Assembly (NCBI RefSeq): GCF_002742335.1
Contig: NZ_MDGR01000007.1
Coordinates: 1,492,501 to 1,556,500 of the forward strand
Length of the DNA: 64,000 nt
Direction of reading: 5' to 3'
DNA from: Reichenbachiella sp. 5M10
Lineage (GTDB): Bacteria; Bacteroidota; Bacteroidia; Cytophagales; Cyclobacteriaceae
The notes under the pieces are model-generated. The model had not been told where the DNA came from and searched no databases. It saw nothing but the letters and a program-made list of their open reading frames with translations. Shown in pieces: positions 44,822-52,790 of the stretch. Numbering within the stretch: position 1 is the stretch's first letter; each line of letters begins with the position of its first letter. The translations under genes were made by a program, and so were the position numbers.

Positions 44822-45653
44822 TTATTTTTTGAGAAGTCTTACCGCAGGGTATTCTTCAATTTCATTGAATATATTGTCCAATCTGGCTAATTGATCTCCG
44901 AACCCGAGGAGCAGTTGTGTGTATGAGAACTCAGTGATTTTAGTGGAACTTGCAAACCACCCGTATTGATCAAGTTGTCTGAATTCTTTGTCTGCAGAGT
45001 TGTATTGACCAGATAATTGCCCTTCGAATTTTGATGATCCTCCTACCATAAGATCACTACCATCACCACCTATGAAATCGATCAAAGTCTGGTAATCATT
45101 CTTAGAAGGTACTTTCCAGCCTTCAGGAGCGAAATCATCGGCAGTGATCATGATGTGATTGTATAGTTTGCCGTATTCCTCACAGTTGGCTGCATCGTCA
45201 TCGTAGCATAGCGATCCGGAGTAGTCGTAGTTGAAATTTTCCGCGAGCCAAGTCTGTGTGCCGATGGTGACGATTTGGTATCTCTGTCCGTCTCGGGTAT
45301 CGAGTAGGGATGTCAAGTCGTCTGCGCTCACTGTGGTCTCTGTGGTACAGAAGTCTGCATCGGTGAGTACGAGGGTGGCGTCTTCGGACTGATCCGCAGT
45401 GATCGTCGTGCTCTCGTCTGTGAACTGTCCCTCCTGTGTGCTGCCTCCTGTATAGGTGATCACATAGGTGTAGGGAGCGGTACCCTCTGCTACAGTGAGT
45501 GTGATCTCCCCGTCCGAAGCTACTGCAGTAGCGGTGAGTGCACAGGCGGCTAGCTCAGCGGTCGCGCTGCAGTCTGTCTCGTCGGTGACGGTGATGGATT
45601 GTGCCTCTGCGGTCTCTGTGAGAGCGATGGTGACGGGTGATTGGCTGGTCTCT
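44822..45653 (-). pseudogene. 5'-truncated FISUMP lipoprotein gene A2
   Basis: The open frame begins within the first SprB-like repeat ([20 protein letters not shown]...) and runs through the second repeat and the FISUMP domain to VRLLKK. The first 90 codons, including the signal peptide, are missing: at 45654 the sequence jumps to the intergenic AAAGTAATTTATTCAAG segment. A GTG at 45463 could not give a lipoprotein. Its C-terminal 100 residues (GGSSKFEGQLSGQYNSADKE...) are a distinct allele. It cannot be exported as it stands, so it is probably a silent copy. Confidence 0.75.
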
Positions 45654-45656
45654 TGA

Positions 45657-45840
45657 AAGTAATTTATTCAAGTATAAATATTGATATTCCAAGCGAAAAA
45701 TATTCGCATTAGAGGCAGAGTTTCGTGAGGGGACTCGAACCAAACACAGGGAGAGCACTTCATTATTCAAGATTCATAGTTCCTATCATTTGAATAATGA
45801 ATACCGAATGTTCAATGTCGAATGTTGACTTGCTATGAGG
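45657..45840. repeat. Array spacer with 12-bp inverted repeat
   Basis: This spacer (AAAGTAATTTATTCAAGTAT... GAGGGGACTCGAACC... TTCATTATTCAA) is also found at 49012-49190 with few changes. TTCATTATTCAA (about 45759-45770) and TTGAATAATGAA (about 45790-45801) form a perfect inverted repeat. A tail ending CCTTACTCCTGCTTTTGAACG joins it to the truncated B gene and is also present at 44240-44260. Confidence 0.7.
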
Positions 45841-45843
45841 TAT

Positions 45844-46419
45844 TTATCTCCTTACTCCTGCTTTTGAACGCATTGCAAATGCCCAGACGTCATTCATGAC
45901 GACACGGTAGCGCGTGTTGTATGCGGGAGTGAGGGTCGGGGGGAGTGTGATTGTGGCGACAGAGGAAGAAAATGCTACAGAGGCACTGGTGCCCATATCT
46001 TCGTCTCCATCAGGTAGGGTCGTGGTGGATATAGAAGGAGGAGTGGCCGCTGCGGTGGTGAAGGAGTACTCCAGATCGGACACGTTGTCTGTTGGAGTAT
46101 CCCCATCTTCTAGATATTCGAAACGAACTGTGTATATCGTACTATATTCTAATCCTGAAATATTATTGATAGTTAGAGTATAATTTAATTCATCCCAAGA
46201 TAGGTCTGAGTTTGATATTGTGTTTCCATTTAATGATATGTTGTCAGTTGTTCTTGGGTCTGCTACATCAGAAGCAAAGACTACTGATATTGAAGTTATG
46301 TATGGAGTAATATCATCGTCACCAGCAGTAGGTGACGATGATGAAATTGAAGGTATATCTGCAATTGAGGTAAGAACATTAAGCAGAAAAAAGAAACATA
46401 AGTTATACTTTCTCATCAA
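45844..46419 (-). pseudogene. Truncated gene B3 (5' allele of the giant gene)
   Basis: A 191-aa open frame. Signal peptide ([20 protein letters not shown]), a variable Ig-like domain (residues 20-122, [20 protein letters not shown]... [12 protein letters not shown]), then sequence identical to B1 ([18 protein letters not shown]... [13 protein letters not shown]). A deletion lies inside, and the frame ends in [14 protein letters not shown], which is not part of B1. The T9SS signal is absent, so any product would stay in the periplasm. It begins 1 nt after the stop of A3, closer than in the A1/B1 pair. Confidence 0.75.
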
Positions 46420-46420
46420 T

Positions 46421-47470
46421 TCAGTTTTTTATTAATCTCAAGCTTAAGTATGCTGAAGTTAAAGTAGAGTTTGCTTCAATAATGGTTCCCTCTTCATCAA
46501 GCCTAAACAACCAGGCTCTTGTTGGGTCATCAGAAATTGTGCTTGTCCAGAAATAGGCATCTGTGCCCATTAAGATATATTTTCCATTGTTTTCAACTCC
46601 AGCGAATTTTGCTTCAAATTTACTAGACCCGCCTTCTCGTAGTTTGGACACCGCATCATCACCAATTTCAATGATGAAAATATCTCTTTCTTCCTTTGAA
46701 GGCACGTGCCATCCTTCTGGGGCGAAATCATCGGCAGTAGCCATTGCCCAAGTGTATAGTTTGCCGTATTCCTCACAGTTGGCTGCATCGTCATCGTAGC
46801 ATAGCGATCCGGTGTAGTCGTAGTTGAAGTTTTCCGCGAGCCAGGTCTGTGTGCCGATGGTGACGATTTGGTATCTCTGTCCGTCTCGGGTATCGAGTAG
46901 GGACGTCAAGTCGTCTGCGCTCACTGTGGTCTCTGTGGTACAGAAGTCTGCATCGGTGAGTACGAGGGTGGCGTCTTCGGACTGATCCGCAGTGATCGTC
47001 GTACTCTCGTCTGTGAACTGTCCCTTCTGTGTGCTGCCTCCTGCATAGGTGATCACATAGGTGTAGGGAGCGGTACCCTCTGCTACGGTGAGTGTGATCT
47101 CCCCGTCCGAAGCTACTGCAGTAGCGGTGAGTGCACAGGCGGCTAGCTCAGCGGTCGTGCTGCAGTCTGTCTCGTCGGTGACGGTGATGGATTGTGCCTC
47201 TGCGGTTTCTGTGAGAGCGATGGTGACGGGTGATTGGCTGGTCTCTCCGTCCTGAGTCGCCCCTCCTTGGTAGGTGACGGTGTAGGCATAGGGAGCTGAT
47301 CCCTCAGTGATGGTCAGTTGGATTTCATCGGCAGCTGTACGTACTGCGCTGGCTGAGAAGTCGTCACACGAAGGGACTACATCGTCTCCATCGCTATCGT
47401 CATCACCGCCACAGGCGACCATGAGAGTAGCCATGATAGCGAGCAGCAGGAGTTGAGAGGTCTTTGTCAT
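46421..47470 (-). CDS. FISUMP-domain lipoprotein A3
   Basis: Start set at 47470 ([20 protein letters not shown]). The first 250 residues are almost identical to A1 and A4 in protein and DNA: lipidation Cys, [10 protein letters not shown], two SprB-like repeats and the N-terminal half of the FISUMP domain. The C-terminal 100 residues ([20 protein letters not shown]... [12 protein letters not shown]) are a separate allele. Intact reading frame; could be expressed since it keeps the conserved upstream region. Directly followed by truncated B3. Confidence 0.8.
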   Translation of the reverse strand: MTKTSQLLLLAIMATLMVACGGDDDSDGDDVVPSCDDFSASAVRTAADEIQLTITEGSAPYAYTVTYQGGATQDGETSQSPVTIALTETAEAQSITVTDETDCSTTAELAACALTATAVASDGEITLTVAEGTAPYTYVITYAGGSTQKGQFTDESTTITADQSEDATLVLTDADFCTTETTVSADDLTSLLDTRDGQRYQIVTIGTQTWLAENFNYDYTGSLCYDDDAANCEEYGKLYTWAMATADDFAPEGWHVPSKEERDIFIIEIGDDAVSKLREGGSSKFEAKFAGVENNGKYILMGTDAYFWTSTISDDPTRAWLFRLDEEGTIIEANSTLTSAYLSLRLIKN

Positions 47471-47558
47471 GAGTTCATAAAAATTTTGAGTAAGGCGCAT
47501 AATCCTAGTGTTTATTGTGGTTGAAAATGAAAATGTTTGGTAGTAGAGAATGGGATGG

Positions 47559-47774
47559 TTAGGTGGTTGATTTTGGTTGGTTATGGTTGATTCTAAAGCA
47601 AGAGGGCTGTGTTCGCTCTTGCATACCGTGAAAGTAATCTAATATAAGGTAAAGTAAAGGGTCAGATATGTCTCCAGTTGTAGATGTGGTACCGTCCAAT
47701 GTTTTAAGTGTTATTTGCCCAATTGATTCTGAACCAACTAGCAGTAAACAAAACACTAAAAATATCATCTTCAT
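47559..47774 (-). pseudogene. Gene B4 fragment (signal peptide and few residues)
   Basis: MKMIFLVFCLLLVGSESIGQ is a good signal peptide and ITLKTLDGTTSTTGDISDPL looks like the start of a variable Ig-like domain. After about residue 45 the frame runs into the intergenic leader (HGMQERTQPSC...), the same sequence seen upstream of A4. The rest of gene B was deleted. It starts 32 bp after A4. Confidence 0.65.
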
Positions 47775-47806
47775 ATCTTTCCCTTTTATACCTTATTTAG
47801 TTGTTC

Positions 47807-48862
47807 TTACTTTTTGAGTAATCTGACGGATCCCATTACATCAGCAGCAGTTTTTCCGTAACCGTCTGATATTAAGGCAACAGGGTTAGTCCTAATGACT
47901 TCCAAAATGTATATTTCCTCGCCGTTGGCATCTGTAGACATTAAGTTCATTATGTCACCAGCTCCACCAAATATAGTCAGTTCATTAATTCCACTGTACG
48001 GTAGGTCAAGTCCAGATTCTCCGCCGATTTCTAATTTATCAATTGAGTTATCTCCAACCTCAGTCAAAAGAGCATCTAGATCATCTTTACTAGGGACTTT
48101 CCATCCTTCTGGTGCAAAGTCTTCTTGAGTGACCATTTCCCAAGAATAGAACTTGCCATTTACCTCACAGTTGGCTGCATCGTCATCGTAGCATAGCGAT
48201 CCGGAGTAGTCGTAGTTGAAGTTTTCCGCGAGCCAAGTCTGTGTGCCGATGGTGACGATTTGGTATCTCTGTCCGTCTCGGGTATCGAGTAGGGACGTCA
48301 AGTCGTCTGCGCTCACTGTAGTCTCTGTGGTACAGAAGTCTGCATCGGTGAGTACGAGGGTGGCGTCTTCGGACTGATCCGCAGTGATCGTCGTGCTCTC
48401 GTCTGTGAACTGTCCCTCCTGTGTGCTGCCTCCTGCATAGGTGATCACATAGGTGTAGGGAGCTGTAGCCTCTGCTACAGTGAGTGTGATCTCCCCGTCC
48501 GAAGCTACTGCAGTAGCGGTGAGTGCACAGGCGGCTAGCTCAGCAGTCGCGCTGCAGTCTGTCTCGTCGGTGACGGTGATGGATTGTGCCTCTGCGGTCT
48601 CTGTGAGAGCGATGGTGACGGGTGATTGGCTGGTCTCTCCGTCCTGAGTCGCCCCTCCCTGGTAGGTGACGGTGTAGGCATAGGGAGCTGATCCCTCAGT
48701 GATGGTCAGTTGGATCTCATTGGCTGCTGTACGTACTGCGCTGGCTGAGAAGTCGTCACACGAAGGGACTACATCGTCTCCATCGCTATCGTCATCACCG
48801 CCACAGGCGACCATGAGAGTAGTCATGATAGCGAGCAGCAGGAGTTGAGAGGTCTTTGTCAT
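47807..48862 (-). CDS. FISUMP-domain lipoprotein A4
   Basis: Start set at 48862 ([20 protein letters not shown]); longer upstream starts would read through the conserved leader. Same lipoprotein signal, two SprB-like repeats and FISUMP core as A1 and A3. The C-terminal 110 residues (YSWEMVTQEDFAPEGWKVPS... GINELTIFGGAGDIMNLMST... DVMGSVRLLKK) are the most divergent of the four alleles. First unit of the array. Confidence 0.8.
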   Translation of the reverse strand: MTKTSQLLLLAIMTTLMVACGGDDDSDGDDVVPSCDDFSASAVRTAANEIQLTITEGSAPYAYTVTYQGGATQDGETSQSPVTIALTETAEAQSITVTDETDCSATAELAACALTATAVASDGEITLTVAEATAPYTYVITYAGGSTQEGQFTDESTTITADQSEDATLVLTDADFCTTETTVSADDLTSLLDTRDGQRYQIVTIGTQTWLAENFNYDYSGSLCYDDDAANCEVNGKFYSWEMVTQEDFAPEGWKVPSKDDLDALLTEVGDNSIDKLEIGGESGLDLPYSGINELTIFGGAGDIMNLMSTDANGEEIYILEVIRTNPVALISDGYGKTAADVMGSVRLLKK

Positions 48863-49006
48863 GAGTTCATAAAAATTTTGAGTAAGGCGCATAATCCTAG
48901 TGTTTATTGTGGTTGAAAATGAAAATGTTTGGTAGTAGAGAATGGGAGTGTTAGGTGGTTGGTTATGGTTGATTCTAAAGCAAGAGGGCTGTGTTCGCTC
49001 TTGCAT

Positions 49007-49264
49007 ACCGTGAAAGTAATTTATTCAAGTATAAATATTGATATTCCAAGCGAAAAATATTCGCATTAGAGGCAGAGTTTCGTGAGGGGACTCGAACCAA
49101 ACACAGGGAGAGCACTTCATTATTCAAGGTTCATAGTTCCTATCATTTCAATAATGAATACCGAATGTTCAATGTCGAATGTTGATTTGTAGCCCCCAAA
49201 ATACCGACCAATCCTTTGGTCTTGGTGGGCACTAAGGGAAGAGCAAAGAGATCAACATTGAGAC
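49007..49264. other. Upstream boundary of the A/B array with shared spacer
   Basis: Carries the spacer also found at 45657-45840: AAAGTAATTTATTCAAGTAT, the GAGGGGACTCGAACC segment and the TTCATTATTCAA inverted repeat (about 49116-49158). After about 49190 the homology ends, so this is the right edge of the tandem array. No gene seen. Confidence 0.6.
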
Positions 49265-49309
49265 CTAAAAGTTGCGGATGAACCGACTACAAGTACTCGT
49301 CAAAACAAA

Positions 49310-49434
49310 CACGTGTGTTTGACCGTCGAAGCACGTGTGTTTGGCGCTCGAAACACGTGTGTTTGATCGATCAAACACACGTGTTTCAAAAAGAAGGATA
49401 AAAACCCTCTCCAGGTGTTTTAAACGGCACTTTT
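49310..49434. repeat. CACGTG array 2 with conserved head sequence
   Basis: Four CACGTG palindromes start at 49310, 49332, 49354 and 49378 (spacing 22, 22, 24). The interval 49354-49383 is a perfect 30-nt palindrome centred on ATCGAT. On the minus strand the array is preceded by the head TTCTCAAAAGTGCCGTTTA...AGAGGGTTTTTAT (about 49438-49398), similar to that of array 1 at 12304-12349. A 107-codon minus-strand open frame runs through the array. Confidence 0.8.
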
Positions 49435-49588
49435 GAGAAGGGCTTGGCACGCTTTTGAGGTCATTGTCGTATGATATGAGTTGTGAATAGGCGGGGGTAT
49501 CAGATACAAAAGCGATAGTCCAGTGGTCGCCTTCTATGGATTGCCATTTTCCTGTTAGCATATCGTTAGTAGCACGAGTAAGTGCCAT
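49435..49588 (-). pseudogene. Small gene remnant interrupted by the CACGTG repeat
   Basis: From ATG 49588 the minus strand encodes MALTRATNDMLTGKWQSIEG, then DHWTIAFVSDTPAYSQLISYDNDLK, which looks like the beginning of a lipocalin-like or small beta protein. Beyond about residue 45 the frame enters the repeat head and the CACGTG array (ETRVFDRSNTRVSSAKHT...) and loses protein character. The ATG itself is in the loop of the terminator of the preceding lipoprotein gene, so it may not be a start. Probably a truncated relic. Confidence 0.35.
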
Positions 49589-49605
49589 AGAGCGCTTACT
49601 CGTGC
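49572..49605 (-). terminator. Hairpin after the small lipoprotein gene
   Basis: GCACGAGTAAG (49572-49582) pairs perfectly with CTTACTCGTGC (49595-49605); the loop is 12 nt. It lies 4 nt after the stop codon at 49610 and is an effective terminator position, although no strong T-run follows. Confidence 0.6.
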
Positions 49606-49609
49606 AATT

Positions 49610-50020
49610 TCAGGGTTTGCATGGGCTAAGTATGGCTTCCCTTGGAAGAAAGCTTGGGTTTTCTTCTTGAATTTTCCATGTCAATCCTTCTGGGCTGGGA
49701 GTCAATGTAAGGAGGTATGAAAAATCGGGAGAGCGATAATTGAGAAGGGAGAAAGAAATAGGGGATGTTATTCCCGTTTCGGGGAGAATGAAAAAACCAG
49801 CATAGTCGTCATCCTCTGCATAGCCGTTGATGTAATTGCCTTCATCTAGTATGTTGAGGTAATACACATATACTGTATCCTGACTTTGCTTTAAAGTCAT
49901 TTTTAGATCATTGTAGCCGTCTCCGTAGCAATAGTCCTGGGCAAGGTTAGAAGTGTTTTGTGTTTTTGCTGTGCAAGAAGATAAAACCAGTAATACTGAG
50001 AGTGTTAGCGCTGTTTTCAT
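49610..50020 (-). CDS. Small lipoprotein, candidate immunity partner of the muramidase
   Basis: A 136-aa protein with lipoprotein signal MKTALTLSVLLVLSSCTAKT (Cys at 16), then about 115 residues of beta-rich sequence containing CYGDGYNDLKMTLKQSQDTV, YVYYLNILDEGNYINGYAED and two further cysteines. It overlaps the muramidase gene by 4 nt (ATGA) as the last gene of a two-gene unit and is followed by a hairpin. A periplasmic lipoprotein tightly coupled to a peptidoglycan-cutting enzyme could protect the producer, as in known effector-immunity pairs. I do not recognise the family, so this role is inference from context. Confidence 0.6.
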   Translation of the reverse strand: MKTALTLSVLLVLSSCTAKTQNTSNLAQDYCYGDGYNDLKMTLKQSQDTVYVYYLNILDEGNYINGYAEDDDYAGFFILPETGITSPISFSLLNYRSPDFSYLLTLTPSPEGLTWKIQEENPSFLPREAILSPCKP

Positions 50021-51279
50021 TGCGTTTCGTTGAATTTAGTTAGTCGTTTCGTTCTGTTAAGCCATCCTTTTTCGTATTTGCTGCTCTTCAAGGATCGGTA
50101 ATATTCATTTTGAAGTTTGACAAATTCTTCAACAAATTTATCTGGATCTGCCTTGTTCAGCATTTGAAGTTCAATATCTGATAATCTTGCTTTGTTAACT
50201 TCAAGCGTATGTCCAAGTGAGTTGAGGGCTTTTTTTACGTTTTTGTTGATCAAACTAGGAGTCAGTACACTTTGGTCAAGTAGCGCATTTCCAGTCTTTT
50301 CACTGGAGATTTCGTTAATCCTATATTTTTCGAAACGGCTATGGATATAATATTCCTTGGCCTGTTCTTTTGTTAAGTTTTGAATGTTGTCAGGATGAGG
50401 GTCTATTCCAAGGAATCTCGCTGCAGATGGCCATTCTCTTTTTTCAGCGATTCCATATTTGGTTTTTCCTCCGGGGTCTTTCGGGTCATCTACGTACCCC
50501 CCTTCAGATTTGAAAATGTGCTCTAGTTGTTTCTTTGCAAAAGGGGAAAGGCTAGAATCCTTTTCTGATAGCACATCTTGGGGTTGAGCTTTTGGAGAGC
50601 TGAGTTTTGGATGTTGAAGGGCGACCAAGGTGTTGTCTATTTTCGTTTTGTGTTTTTTTTCAAGGTAGGTCTTGTGGAGCGTTTCGGGCGCATTTTGAGG
50701 TTTTAGAAGGAGTACTTGCCCTGGGTGAATGATCGTTTTGGAGCCATGTTTAAGAAGGTCTTTGTTGAGCGTGACCAATTGATCCAATGACAGGTTGTTG
50801 GTTTTAGCAATTTTACTCAGTGTATCTCCAGATTTGATTGTATATCTATCCAGTTTAGCATTCTTTGTACGTGCAGGTTGTTGACGCTTATGTTCAGTAG
50901 TGTTTGACTGATTGTACCCCGATAGGGCTTGTATTCTTGCTTTGACGGGATCGGGTAGTGGGGTGGTGTTTTGTTGTTTGGGGCTTGGTAGTTTGTCTTC
51001 ACTGTGGTTGTATCCCGATAGTGCATCGATACGTGCTTGGATATGATCAGGCAGGGCAGTGTCCTTTTCTTTTCTCTGGAGGGGTTGCTCGAGCCCTTGT
51101 TGGTTGTAACTACCGAGGGATTGCTTGGCTCGTAGGATAAACTCCGGAGAGAACGAATCGAGATCGGTCTGCTCGTTGCTTTGCTTGTTGGTGGATTTGT
51201 ACTTGTTGGTATTGGTCTTGTTGGCGTGTGAGTACATAGGGCTGGTGATTTGGCTATTATATTGGGGTGTAAAATACAT
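50017..51279 (-). CDS. LysM and GH108-type muramidase with eCIS-like leader repeats
   Basis: Start set at 51279 (MYFTPQYNSQ), 12 codons after a less plausible ATG; about 420 aa and no signal peptide. Residues 43-124 hold three repeats of the form LPDxxxARIxALSGYN (FSPEFILRAKQSLGSYN, LPDHIQARIDALSGYN, LPDPVKARIQALSGYN). They resemble the opening of the eCIS core motif LPDNLKxGIExLSGxS. A LysM domain follows (145-193, YTIKSGDTLSKIAKTNNLSL). The catalytic domain (about 245-400) is GH108/TtsA-like with E259 in FKSEGGYVDDPKDPGGKTKY. It lacks an export signal yet targets peptidoglycan, so it is probably a cargo or release endolysin of the injection system. Overlaps the lipoprotein gene by 4 nt. Confidence 0.75.
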   Translation of the reverse strand: MYFTPQYNSQITSPMYSHANKTNTNKYKSTNKQSNEQTDLDSFSPEFILRAKQSLGSYNQQGLEQPLQRKEKDTALPDHIQARIDALSGYNHSEDKLPSPKQQNTTPLPDPVKARIQALSGYNQSNTTEHKRQQPARTKNAKLDRYTIKSGDTLSKIAKTNNLSLDQLVTLNKDLLKHGSKTIIHPGQVLLLKPQNAPETLHKTYLEKKHKTKIDNTLVALQHPKLSSPKAQPQDVLSEKDSSLSPFAKKQLEHIFKSEGGYVDDPKDPGGKTKYGIAEKREWPSAARFLGIDPHPDNIQNLTKEQAKEYYIHSRFEKYRINEISSEKTGNALLDQSVLTPSLINKNVKKALNSLGHTLEVNKARLSDIELQMLNKADPDKFVEEFVKLQNEYYRSLKSSKYEKGWLNRTKRLTKFNETQ

Positions 51280-51450
51280 ATTTTGGGTACCGTGGCAAAG
51301 AAAAATTGCAGACAACGGAGTGTTGGATGAATTTTCTCCTGTCCATCGTCAATTTTGGAGCAGAATCAGACGGCAATATCCGTGTATGAGATTATCTTGA
51401 CGACAATTGCACCGTATGTCGTGTGTATGTTTTTTAGACCTAGTGTCAGC

Positions 51451-52782
51451 ATGGAAGAAATGATCAATACTGTCGATACGGCCTTTGTACAAGACGTCAA
51501 GGAGGTTGTGGTTTATATCGAGGAGCTCAGTGAGAATATTGTGACGAACAACAGCAATAGCCATTGGTCGGGCTTCTCCCTGCCCGTAGTGAAGGATGGA
51601 GGGGAGTACGCTGACCTCTTGCTCAAACATGGCTTGAGTGACTTGGAGCGACTTGTTTTGATTTTGGCGATGTTGCCGGATATTTATCCCGTCGGGTTGG
51701 AGTCTCTAGAGCGAGCTTGTCAGAGCGATCACAACCTGCAATTGATGTCAAGAAGTATACGTCAAGGAGGAACGGCTTTGCTTCCTGTAGGAGGTTTGGT
51801 GGTTTTTTTGGTAGGGGAGCAGCATAGACGTCAAGTACAGGAGGCTTTGTCTCCAGGTGGCAAACTCCTGAGTCATGGCCTTATCAATTTGGAAAAAACG
51901 GGCAATTCAGCCCCTTTGCTTTCATCCATTGTCTCTCCTACAATGGAGACTAGCGAAGCATTGCTTTTCAATCGCAGGTATCAGCCCTCCTATGGCCAAG
52001 ATTTTCCTGCACAGCAGTTGGTCTCTAGGTTGAGCTGGGATGACCTGGTGCTGCCGTATGAAACCCATGAGGGGTTGGATGAGGTAGAAAACTGGCTGTG
52101 TTGTCATGAGCGCTTGGATGCATTGGAAGGGGTGAGTAGGAAGATCAAGCGAGGGTACCGTGCTTTATTTTATGGTCCCTCGGGTACAGGCAAGACCTTG
52201 ACGGCCACACTGCTTGGCAAGCAGTTTGACAAAGAAGTCTACCATGTTGACTTGTCGATGATGGTGTCCAAATATGTCGGAGAGACCGAAAAAAACCTCA
52301 AGAAAGTATTCGATGCAGCGGAGCACCGTGACTGGATTTTGTTTTTTGACGAGGCAGACGCATTGTTTGGAAAGCGAACCAACACGAGCAGTTCCAATGA
52401 TCGCTATGCCAACCAAGAGGTGTCCTATTTGCTGCAGCGCATTGAGGATTATCCTGGGATGATTTTGTTGGCGTCTAACTTTAGAGGAAACATGGATCAG
52501 GCCTTTTTGAGGCGGTTTCAGTCGATGATTCATTTTCCTATACCATCGACTGAGGAGCGTTTCAAGCTTTGGACCAAGGCGTTTGACAATGAGTTTGAGC
52601 TTGCAGAGGATGTTGATTTTCGAAAATTGGCCAAAGACTATGAACTCACAGGGTCTTCGATCAGCAACGTGCTGCGCTACTGTGCTTTGGCTGCCTTGCG
52701 TGTAGGGAGCGCATCCATCAATCATGAACTGATCTTGCGCGGCATCAAGCGTGAGCGCCAAAAGGAAGGCAAGTCGATGTAG
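51451..52782 (+). CDS. AAA+ ATPase of eCIS type (Afp15/Pvc15-like)
   Basis: Start at 51451 (MEEMINTVDTAFVQDVKEVV); an in-frame ATG 96 nt upstream gives a dubious N-terminus. About 443 aa. The N-terminal 210 residues are a family-specific domain (LLKHGLSDLERLVLILAMLP, TALLPVGGLVVFLVG). The AAA+ core has Walker A GPSGTGKT (about 242-249), Walker B ILFFDEAD (about 296-303), a sensor-1 LLASN and arginine-finger-type AFLRRFQ. ATPases of this kind are hallmark eCIS genes, needed for assembly or recycling of the particle. It is transcribed divergently from the muramidase. The link with the eCIS is supported by Pvc16 at 63383. Confidence 0.8.
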   Translation: MEEMINTVDTAFVQDVKEVVVYIEELSENIVTNNSNSHWSGFSLPVVKDGGEYADLLLKHGLSDLERLVLILAMLPDIYPVGLESLERACQSDHNLQLMSRSIRQGGTALLPVGGLVVFLVGEQHRRQVQEALSPGGKLLSHGLINLEKTGNSAPLLSSIVSPTMETSEALLFNRRYQPSYGQDFPAQQLVSRLSWDDLVLPYETHEGLDEVENWLCCHERLDALEGVSRKIKRGYRALFYGPSGTGKTLTATLLGKQFDKEVYHVDLSMMVSKYVGETEKNLKKVFDAAEHRDWILFFDEADALFGKRTNTSSSNDRYANQEVSYLLQRIEDYPGMILLASNFRGNMDQAFLRRFQSMIHFPIPSTEERFKLWTKAFDNEFELAEDVDFRKLAKDYELTGSSISNVLRYCALAALRVGSASINHELILRGIKRERQKEGKSM

Positions 52783-52790
52783 GCGCTCGT

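Noticed and set aside
45727-45745. GGGGACTCGAACC segment (also at 49087-49099) resembling the complement of a tRNA T-arm
   Set aside because: No acceptor, D or anticodon arms can be built around it, and the T-stem does not pair well. It is part of a repeated spacer, not a tRNA gene.
35163-49190. Interpretation of the A/B array as a CDI or Rhs toxin locus
   Set aside because: No toxin domain, no immunity gene and no Rhs or TPS features; FISUMP, Ig-like and T9SS modules point to surface proteins.
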